Below are positions 43,761-53,746 of a stretch of DNA of 64,000 bases, piece by piece. Numbering within the stretch: position 1 is the first letter of the stretch; the number at the start of each line of letters is the position of its first letter. The position numbers and the translations under genes are program-made. The stretch is from contig NW_003314291.1 in the NCBI RefSeq assembly GCF_000143415.4, forward strand, positions 1,080,335 to 1,144,334. The letters run 5' to 3'. Origin of the DNA: Selaginella moellendorffii. Its lineage: Eukaryota; Streptophyta; Lycopodiopsida; Selaginellales; Selaginellaceae. The notes under the pieces are model-generated. The model saw only the letters and a program-made list of their open reading frames with translations. It was not told where the DNA came from and searched no databases.

Positions 43761-46700
43761 TCAAGCCTCCTCTGATTCAGATTCGGATTGTTCACCTTGA
43801 AATAAAATACATTAGAAACTTTGTAAAGGAATATTAATGAATCTCACCTTGAACCCGAGTTATGAATGCTCTTGCTGCATCTCTTGCATGGTCTGGCAAG
43901 GTGATGGTGGCACTCTGCTTCCGCATCCAACCATGCACAACATTATCCACCGATATGCTCATGCTGGGATCCCTTGGATTCAGCACCCATCTCTTTTCTA
44001 GGCAATCCTTCGTATATCCGGAACTTGGCTTGAACCACTCCACAGTTACATTGAAGGAGTTAGTTTCCGCGTCCTCCTCTGCATCAGTGATGCAGCGCCC
44101 CACCCATATCATTTGTTTTTTATTACTGGGTCTGACAAGCACGACCATTCCTTTGCAGACCTGTACTGGATTGAATGCTGAATCCGGCTTCTTGTTCCTC
44201 GGCCCACAATAGTGATCCTCAACATCGTTATCTGTCACTGCATTTCCAGAGGACATTGTTCCGCTACTATCTGGTGCTCTGGGTTCTGGCCAAAAGGACT
44301 CTTCCAATTCTTCATATACAACCGGCCCATTTTGGATAGCAGATATAATCTTTTCCCAGTATTCGAGCAAAGGCTTGCACCTCTGAAAATAGGATTCTCC
44401 ACCAAACACCAACCCCCTCTTCCAGAAGGCAATATGCTGTCTAATCCCGGCCACTATACTTTCCTGGTCTTTGAGTCCATCCGGGTGCATCGGCCGTGGG
44501 GAACCCTGAGGAATCATAGGTTCCCCAGTTATGGGATCTCTCTTGAAGAGTTCAATGCCGTCCACTGGCAGCCACACTGTGTCCCATTCTCTCATCTTGT
44601 ACCTCATCACTGGAGCACCGTCACACATGCTGAAATGAAACTGAAGAGGCTTGGAGTGGCCAATCAGCGTTTCGGATCCATCCCTGATGTAGCCTCTTAC
44701 AAACCCCTTAAAGTCTGGAACCTCTGTCAGAAGTGCAGCTTCAACAGTGCCTTTGATGCAATTTTGGAATTCATCGTAGAGTTGTGGGAGGGTGAGGACA
44801 TTGGATCGCCGGAGGGACTCTGCCAGGTGACTGAACATGGCATCGACGTCTTCATGAGTGTGCCCAACCATGAGAAAGCCAAGTGTAACCGTTTCAAATA
44901 TGCCTTTGGCAACAAGCATCGCCAAGTACGCGAAGACGTACATGTTTTTGTTCTCACTGCCAGCATTGTCTGTTTGGAGCAGAAGATGGGGTGGAAGGCC
45001 ACATCGGCCGCAAGAACTTCCTTGAGATTCTGCTTCGTTTGGATGAGGCTGTGCATTCACCGGGCGACCAGCCTCGTCGAAATGGCATGAGGCCTCACGT
45101 GATAACCCTACAATCTGACGGCCAACATATTCACTGGGATGGCATGGGGCCCCACGCGATACTGCAAGCCTTTGCTCCTCCTCCAGCTGAACCCTGTATG
45201 GGGTTCGATCGACAAGGGCCTTATGCAAGGGTTGGCCGTTCAGCTCAGTCTGCGCACTTTGCAGAGACCTTAAGTGTTTTGCTAGGGACGCAATCATCAT
45301 GTTTGCACCCCCGCCACCCCATAGAGGTACAAAGAAGTTCCCATAGTTCTGGGCACCATGCCCATGAGCGATTATGCCAAACAGAGACACAGGCAGCTGC
45401 ATGGATGAAGAGATTGCCTTGGGGGCAGGATTGAGTCGAGGTAAGCACGTCTTTTTCTGGTCCATTTTGTCGTGGATGATGCAGAGGTAAGAGTCAGGTC
45501 TCTCCATGGAGAGAATCCTGTTATGATAATATGCAGTCCTGCAGCTTCTCTGCTCGATGTTGTGGTCGAGCCGCCTTCTAACCAACGTCTCTCGCTCTTG
45601 AGCGCTGCAAGAATTCTTCGACAAAGCCATTTTGATAGCAGTGCACTCGTCACACTTTGAAAAGCTGGAGTACTTTCCTATACTCACATCCTTGAACCTG
45701 TTGCTCCACAATCTACTAAATCTAGATTGGCTCAGCTTCCTGTAGCCATTACTCTGGAGTTCCCGATTCACATCTTCCAATATGGCCCCCTTGGTATACA
45801 TGGAAGGGAGAACTCGTTGGGTGTCTCGAGTTCCATCTTCCAAGAGGCGGGTTTTATGTGGTTGCTGCTCGCTACATGTCTCGACAAACCTCTTGAAGAT
45901 TGCCTCTCCATATACAACATGACCCCTGGTTTTGTGCGTACCGTCGTTCCCATGGACTGCCTGTTGAACCCTTTGTTCCTCGAACTCAGTTTTGATTCTG
46001 TAGAATGTGCTTCGAGGGACTCCATAAATGATTCTCCATGCCTTCATGCAGACCAAACCCCTCTGGAAGACCATGCCCCCCACCTGATGTTCTGAAGCAT
46101 CAACAGATGACCGTAATGCCTCATACACAAAATTGCGAGCTGCCTTCCAGGACAATGTCTTGTATCTTGCTCTCTCCTCTTCAATAGCATCCCAATCAGC
46201 ATGTTGACAGCACCTCCTCTTGCAACAAGCAACTGTCGAGACCATTCGAACCTCCATCGCCATTTTCTGCCTTTTCGGTTCGTTGCTCAGATCCCTTTGG
46301 CTGCGCTTTAGGAAGGTGTACTTTCTTTTCCCATGAAGAGATGTTCTGTCATCAGTTGTAGTGGTGTTTGATTGTGAATCCTTCACATTCTCAAACACTA
46401 AGTGCCTCAATTTCCACCGCACAATGCTTCCAATAGTCAGACTGTTTTCTTCTGTGTCAACAACCTCTAAAATCGCAACTCCAATATCATCCCAGCCCAA
46501 TTCTTGATTAGCAACCGCATCTCTTGGATCGACAACTGTGGCTAAGCCCTCAGCTACCACCTCCCCCTCGGGGTTGTTTAGAAACACTTTTGCCTGAATC
46601 CATGTAGCACGGTTCTTAAGATCCACGGAGGGAACATGCGTCGCACTTGCGCTGTCCCCAACATCTGCTTTCTTCTGAAGATTTTTCAAGGCAACAACAA

Positions 46701-46902
46701 CATTTACCCCGACGACCATCTCTCCTCGTTCAATAGCGACCACATTCCCATCGAAGACAGTCTCTACTGATACAGCAGCATTGCCTTCCCCAAGCCTTTC
46801 ACAGTGTATAACAAAGTTCCGATCCATAGACACAAGGGTCCCTTTTGCAACTCTCTTCCCACCATTCAAAATGTAAACCTTTTCCCCAACCCTGAAGGCC
46901 AT
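43761..46902 (-). CDS. DDE-type transposase-like protein of element 2 (intact)
   Basis: Exons 46902-43848 and 43795-43761 with a 52-nt intron (43796-43847) give 1,029 residues; the last exon adds GEQSESESEEA. Residues 1-80 and 105-175 are two similar beta-rich modules (GEKVYILNGGKRVAKGTLVS and AKVFLNNPEGEVVAEGLATV), resembling the N-terminal module of plant En/Spm-type proteins. A Cys-rich segment (CCKRRCCQH) and a helical DNA-binding-like region with a CDEC motif follow. The catalytic core has candidate acidic residues in IIHDKMDQKK, LLLQTDNAGSENKN and VGHTHEDVDAMFSHL. A C-terminal SH3/Tudor-like part (IWVGRCITDAEE...VEWFKP) ends the protein. The family matches, as I recall, uncharacterised DUF7869 proteins. 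A further 114-nt in-frame intron may span 45056-45169, covering two palindromes. Confidence 0.8.
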
Positions 46903-49849
46903 TCTGAAAGTGCAGAAAAGAAGTTAAGACCATACAAAAAATGATTGGAGAATGGCCTAAATCATAACATACCAAACAACCTCAATAGCATGAGGCCACA
47001 TGCCATTATTCAAACATGCTATTGACACCCACATGAAATTTCGCATTCACAAAATTGGCATGAGGCTTCATGCCATCTTGATATACACACAGCTGCAGGC
47101 AAGTAAAAACATACATGACAATACGCTAGCCATGAAATTGCAAGGGCCCAAGATGGCATGTGGCCTCATGCCATTTCTAAATGTGGTCCTAAGCCATTCC
47201 ATGGTGAACATACCAGGAAGCACAAGTGCCGAATATCAAGAGGAAGCGGTAGCCACACCAAAGACAGTGCCGCTCGCAACACCGCAACTACTCGTAGCGC
47301 CGCTCGCAACACCGCAACTGCTCGTAGCGCCGCTCGCACAAACTGCCACTCGCATAAACTGCCGCTCGCAATGGGGCTCGCAATGCCGCAACCGCTCGTA
47401 GACGCATAAACCACAGCCCACAACGCCGCTTACACAAGCAGCGCTCACTGCGCTCAGCGGAACCAAGAACACGGCGCACAAAAATGATAGACCTAGGAAT
47501 GAGTTCGAGAATTCAAAAATAACACACGCTTGAACGTCACATCAAATCCTCTGACAAACCAGATCTTATGATTCCTCTGACAAATTTCAAACTGAGTAGC
47601 TTCTAGACTTTGCTGTCGGAGGTTGAACTTTGTCACATCATGTCCTTGCCTCGATCCAGCTGTGCCATGTCAGTGATTCGAACTTTGCCATGCCATGTCA
47701 GCGATCCGCGCCAAGATTATTCGCCGTGTAAAGGAATAATTACGCTGTGTGTGTACGTCCATTTATGGCAATATAAGGCCACACGCCATTCAAAGAATAA
47801 TGCTCGACATAAGGCCACACGCCATTCAAAGAATAATGCTAGTCGAGCATTTTTTGGTGCATTTTTGGGTTCAAAATTGCATGAGCCCACACGCTATAAA
47901 GTTTACCTGTACCAAAAATAGAAACAGCTTTATTTACTTGGGAATTTAAGTGGTTGAGGCATTTTTAAACTTACAAACACATGCCCTACTTACATTCCTT
48001 TGGTTGCCTAAAATTCAAAAATATTATAAACCTTTCTTTTTGCATTTTCAATGTTTTCAATTATGGTTTTTGATTTTCGTAGGACCAGCCTAGTAATCTA
48101 TTTGCATCCCGTCATGTTTATAGCTAGCTTTCGTTCGTCCCCTTCACTAGCCTGAGATACATCTGCTCGGCATCTGCCTCTTACAGCATTTGCCCAGAAA
48201 GGGCATCTTTCTTCACGCAGCATTTGCCACATGTTTAGGGTTTAGGGTTTAGCAATTCAGTAGCTTGATAAACATGCAAATACAGAACTTGATGCAAAAT
48301 CCTTTGATATGTCACAATGCCCCTAGGACCATAAACACATTTCAATAGAGAGGGTCCTTTCATTTCATAACTCCTTACGTAGATCTTGGTGAAACCAGAG
48401 TTAGTGAAGTTAGTTTCTTGTGATCCCGCATCTGATTGTGATGTCCCTTTGCAGTTTCGATGGAAAGGTCAATGCACACCAAACTGTGAAATCTTGGAGC
48501 AAAATAACGGTCGGATCTATGGCAAATGCCCCTGAAACATTGTAAGGCTCGTGTGGTCTCATGTGGTGTCCGATTGAGATGCTTCTTTGCAGAGTCATCA
48601 AGAAAGACATTGTATACCATTCTGTAAAATCTAGTTGTGATCTAACGGTTGGATCTCTAGAAAACTCAAAAAAATCTCGCGCATGTCAGAATATCCTAGG
48701 AATATACTCCTATGTGCCCCTGAAAATGGCATGCGGCCCCACGCCATTCAAGAGATAATGCCAGATGACGCCGAGAATTTTTTGGTGCATTTTTTGGGTT
48801 CAAAATTGCATGAGCCCACACGCTATAAAGTTTATCTTTGCCAAATAGAGAAAAGTTTATCTGTGTCATGTGAGGTAGTTACAGTCCTTTGTGCTCGGCA
48901 TCTGCCTCTTGCAGCATTTGCACTGAAAGGGAATTTTTCTCCATTCAGCATTTGGCCCTGAAAATGGCATGCGCCCACACGCCATTCAAGGAATAACGCC
49001 ACAGGACGCCTGGATTTTTGGGTTTAAAATGTTTAGGGTTTTTTGGGTTTTTTCAAAATATTTTGGGTCCAACGTTTTTTGGGTTTCTTTGGTTCAAAAT
49101 TGCATGAGCCCACACGCTATAATATTGATTTGAGAGAAAAATAGAAACAGATAGAATTTCTTTATTTAGCTGAACATCTGCCATTTTTGGAAATACAAGA
49201 TGCTTTGGAATATCCAATCATGCATGGTAGAAATATAGCGAGGGTATTAAATGATATCCCAATCATGATCTTTCTTTTGGATTTCGCGTGCATGCAGTCC
49301 GAGGAATGATGACGTTGCGGATTTCTTTTGGATTTTGCGTGCTTGCATGCGCGCGGCAATCCAGAAATTAATGGTGGCGCCCAAGTCCGAGGAATGATGA
49401 CGTGGCGGGATTACCAACCGTTGTGACATTTCGCGCGTGTGAGGTTAGGTTTTGCATTTTGCTTTGTACTCGCGCTCGCACACTCGCGCTCGCGCTCGCA
49501 TCACACTCGCGCTCCCGCTCGCATCGCGCTCCCACTCGCGATCACGCTCACTTCTCTACAGGTTTCTCGTGTGCATCGGCGTCCACTCGCGCTTGCATCA
49601 CACTCGCGCTCGCATCGCGCTCGTGTGCATCGGCGTCCACTTCAAGACACACCCAGTTTGTAACTTCGCCGCCAACTCCGCCGCCCACTCCACCACCCAC
49701 ACGCAGCCCACTTGGCGTCCCGGGAGATTTCAGCACCACTCTCCAACTATAAGTGGCAGAGTAGCCTTGCTGCTACGATCCGCTGCACACACAGTGCACA
49801 TTCGCCAGCGAGTCCGGCCTCGATTGTCACGGCCTCCATTCGGCTTCAA
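46903..49849. promoter_or_regulatory. Divergent promoter region of element 2
   Basis: Counterpart of 25817-28543. It holds palindromes, a CG-rich repeat block (47268-47400), a second one with CTCGCG-type units (49470-49620) and an element-2-specific segment with TTTAGGG repeats (about 48235-48255). No convincing gene is seen. Confidence 0.6.
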
Positions 49850-51266
49850 ATGGTAAGTCTTTTAGACGAAGTAGAAAATGGCATGAGGCCACATGCCATT
49901 CAGTAGCAACATTGGCATGCACCGATTGGGCTCTCGAGTGCAGTCCGGTTACAGATGGCGTGTAGCCTCACGCCATCTTAGGATGCAGCCTCAAGACATC
50001 TGATGCAGTGGTGAATGGCGTGTGGCCTCACGTTATTTCCAGCTGCTAGCTTTTCATCTGTCAACTCTAATTGTTGTGCATTTTTGAACAGGCGAGGAAT
50101 TGCGTTCTTCTTCCAGCCACTGTCAATGTGGATGCAGAGAAGGGGGAGGAGCTCACCAGTTGGACTTTCGGGATGGAAGGCGAGGATCTGATGCTGTACA
50201 ACACAGATGGTGGGAGAAAAGAATGCATGGGGATCCTCATCCAAGTGACAGACACTCCATGCAGTTCCATGCAAGAATATGGACTGGCACTTGTGGTAGA
50301 GACAGCGTCCGCCTTCAAGATCCACCTTGCACATCCTAGCGGCTTCCCAGAGGGGGGCAGCGGCAGGAATTCCTAGAGGGAGCTAGGGAGAGGTTGTCCA
50401 GGAGGCCCACAATTTCAAAGACGCTGCGGGTTTATGAAGATCACATGGAATCCACGGACCTCACCTACGGCGATGTTCAAAAACTATATTCCAACATTGA
50501 GCCGTTGAGAGTGCCTCCAGTTTGCGAAGCGAAGGGGAAGGGGGTCGATCTGGAAACTACCCCGAAGCAGAAAAGGGTGGTCAAGCTCAAGCCGACGTCC
50601 GACTCTGCTGCTCCAAAAAAGAAGCTACTCGGTGATGCCATTGCCTCGGGTTCGAACACTACACCCACCAAAAAGAAGAGCTGCAAAGAGCAGAAAGAGC
50701 AAGAAGAGGCAGCAAAAATCGTCGCAGATAATAGTACTTGTTACTATTCCAACAAAGTATATACAATCGACGTGAGCCGTATCGAGATCCAAAGCAAATA
50801 CAACCACAGGCTAGTATCTGATGAGTGGGTGGAGAAACTGAAGCAGAAGATGCTGGCAAGTCCAGTAACACCCGACATCGCAGACGTGATCCCCTACTAC
50901 CGAACAATGAAGGGCGAGACGAGGTTTCCAGACTTGATCAATAGGAAGGTGTTGGACGATCAGAACATCCGGTTCTATGCCGTCTCCGGGCAGCATTCTA
51001 GCTTGGCGATGCAACAGATAGTTGTGGATATTATGGTGGGCGAGGAGGTGAAGAAAGTCTTCAAGACAAGAGTTGTCCGCCTGATAAAAGGCAACTCGCC
51101 CCTCCGATCTATCATATACATCTCCCACGCGCAGAATGTCAAGCAAGAAACGTGCTACAAATCGGGTCTGCACGAGACATTGGCACGAACACGGAAGCTC
51201 TGGGTTCAACTGAAGAAGCCACAAAAACCAGGACAAGGACGTGCACTAGCAACTAGCGCCTGGCAG

Positions 51267-51320
51267 GTAAGCCTCGTTGCATGTGGCATAGCATGTGGCC
51301 TCACGCCATTTCCATTGCAG
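51267..51320 (+). other. 54-nt intron built around a palindrome
   Basis: GTAAGCCTCG ... CCATTGCAG, with the palindrome at 51288-51309, 11 nt before the exon. It joins GCC TGG CAG to GAA TTC in phase 0. The intron is a multiple of three without a stop, so retention would add 18 residues. The equivalent in element 1 is 24342-24395. Confidence 0.75.
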
Positions 51321-52754
51321 GAATTCTCGAGTCTTCTCTCGAAAACACTGGGGGTCAATGACACACTCAGCATCCATAACATTCTACTCGCGACAAAAGT
51401 TGTTTTTGACAAATGGGTAGATGTGCTAAGGAGGTACCATGACGGGGAGTTGCTAAACTCAATGGGTGTGGAGGACGGCCGGAAGCCCAATGATTTGAAG
51501 CTCAACGCCTTGCATTTCTCGCGGTCTCTAGACGACGACGACCTTCTGACAGTGGCTAATGCTCTTCTACTTGGTGAGGTAGTCTTCAACAAGACCAAAA
51601 TGACTCCCGGCCATATTGTGACATACGAGGACTTGTGCACGACTCTGAGAGCTCGTGCGCTATTGAAGGATTGGATCTTCGAGCAAGTGGCCGTGGCGAG
51701 GGTGAGCATCGACACCACGCAAGAGATGATGGAAGAGCTGGACTTGTCAAATGAAGACATCGACGAGTACGTGAAGGGGGCCCCCAAGTTCATCGATCTG
51801 CTGCAGGATGCCACGAAAAGTAAAGCTGAGAAGTTGGATCAGTATCCAAATTTCATTAAGAGGGATGTCGACCGCCGGCTTCAGAAACAGCTCGACCCCG
51901 CAGCAGAGGCCTATCGAGAACCTTACCGGGTATACGTGAATTCGGATGAGGATCAAAGGTGGAGGAGCATCGTTTCCCGCGGAGATGAGCAGGTCAAGAA
52001 CATCTTTTGTGTGATGGACTTCACAAACGAGGAGATCACTCATGCAGACGAAGTCAGCTCCATCATTGACTTAATGGTGGGACTTGCGGAAGTGGAATCT
52101 TCAGTCCACTATATGATCTACGACTCCGAATCCTATCACAAGTTCTGGAAGGCCTTGAACGAGGTGAAGGCTCGGTTGAAAGGCAAGGAGATGCGGGAGA
52201 TCCATGGGATAATGGCTAAGAAGAAGATACCGACGAATGTCCGCATCTTCACAGTCGCCCTTGTTATTGGTCCTGCAGCAGAGTGGGACTGGAGTGACTT
52301 CCCAGCTTCGTTCAACAAAGCCGATCGAATTGATCTGAGGGAGGTCAATTTACCCGTGCCTGAGGAACTGAAGACGGCTATGGAGCTTTCGAATCCAAAG
52401 AAAGCTCCAGGTGCAGCATGGGAAATGCTCAGCTAGGTCTTCAACGCAATAGCGGGTGACTCCAAGGGCAAATGCGTTGTCGAGTACAACTGCGGCGGAC
52501 TATTCTTTCGAGCCGCACTACTCAAGGGTGTCCCGTGTGTTGCGGTGACAAACTCCATTGAAGAGGTGACTTCAATGGAGCATATAATTATAGTTGCCAA
52601 AGAAAAACAGTATCTTCTCTACGAACCTGGTGAGTACGCACTTTAAGTTTAAATGTTATCTCACAAGCTCTGTATGCAGGAGCGTGGCCACCCCCAGATG
52701 CTGAAACGGCGTTAACAGCTACTGATGTTAGGCCGAGGTCACAACCTGCACAAG

Positions 52755-52792
52755 GTAAGGTCACGTGAGGCCTCACGCCATTTTGATTATAG
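52755..52792 (+). other. 38-nt intron that is almost only a palindrome
   Basis: GTAAG, then the palindrome (52760-52781), then TTTGATTATAG. Without removal the frame meets TGA inside the palindrome; with removal the phase-1 frame continues. 38 nt is below the usual plant minimum, so excision may be inefficient or unusual. The equivalent in element 1 is 22870-22907. Confidence 0.6.
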
Positions 52793-52882
52793 ATCGTTGT
52801 GAATATTCAGACACGAGGACTGAAAAGCGCACTGGTGGCGCGTCGAAGAAGGACAAACAGACAAGCAATAGGAAAAAAGGAG

Positions 52883-52931
52883 GTACAAATTATATTTGCA
52901 ATGGCGTGTGGTCTCATGCCATTCCTTGCAG
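52883..52931 (+). other. 49-nt intron containing a palindrome
   Basis: GTACAAATTATATTTGCA, palindrome 52901-52922, then TCCTTGCAG. Phase 1. The equivalent in element 1 is 22731-22779. Confidence 0.75.
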
Positions 52932-53075
52932 GAGACACTTCTTCAAAGGCAAAACAGGCAAGCACCAGCCAAGCTCAAACTGACAGTGGTCATAAAAAGC
53001 GAAAGCACGTTGGACAGTCGTCGGGATCAGAGGCGTTTGATTCGAAAAGGAAGAAGGGCAACGAAAAGATGATAG

Positions 53076-53122
53076 GTAATGCCTCGCGGTTATGGCGTGT
53101 GTGCTCATGCCATTCATTGCAG
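53076..53122 (+). other. 47-nt intron containing a palindrome
   Basis: GTAATGCCTCGCGGTT, palindrome 53092-53113, then TCATTGCAG. Phase 1. The equivalent in element 1 is 22540-22586. Confidence 0.75.
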
Positions 53123-53731
53123 ATCAAGGGCTGAGTGAAAGGAGCCAGTCACCACCTTCTGACTCAGATTCCTATGGCGGACTCCCCTTCCCCAATCTCA
53201 ATGGAGAGGTACAATGGATGAGGGATGCTTTTCAAGTCAGGGCCACGTTTTTCTCATCTCGTCGTCTTCGAAGGGTGCAAGAACGTGCAGAAACCATGTT
53301 AAGACAGTCGGGTGAGGATACGGTCCTAGGTCACGCACTAAAACAGGCTATGGATGTCTTGTATTTTGAGATGGAGACTCGGCCAGATGATTTTTCCAAG
53401 ATGGTCCTGGAAAAACAAGCAATCCAGCCTGAGCAGCCTATGGAAGAAATGCAAGAGGGGGATGAGGAGCCAGAGAAAGATAATGAGCAGGAAGAGCAGA
53501 AGGACGAAGAGGAGGACGAAGAAGAGGAGGACGAAGAAGAGGCGGACGAAGAGGACTTGGATGGTCCTCACAATGGTGACGATCACAATAACGACGACGA
53601 TGATGATGACGACGATGGCCAGCCTGAGGTGGCCAAAGAGCAGCGGAGGAAGGTCATACAAGACAAACCATCAGGTAAATAATAGTACATCCATTCCTAA
53701 CCTTTTACCATTTCTAACATTGTCCATGTAG

Positions 53732-53746
53732 GTTGCAAAGCAAATG
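53732..53746 (+). other. 15-nt microexon
   Basis: GTTGCAAAGCAAATG lies between a 57-nt intron with branch site TTTCTAAC and a 49-nt intron with 5' site GTAAGT. Both junctions are phase 1, so the microexon can be skipped without a frame change. Element 1 has a 15-nt counterpart (21916-21930) that encodes RRRN instead of CKAN. Confidence 0.55.
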
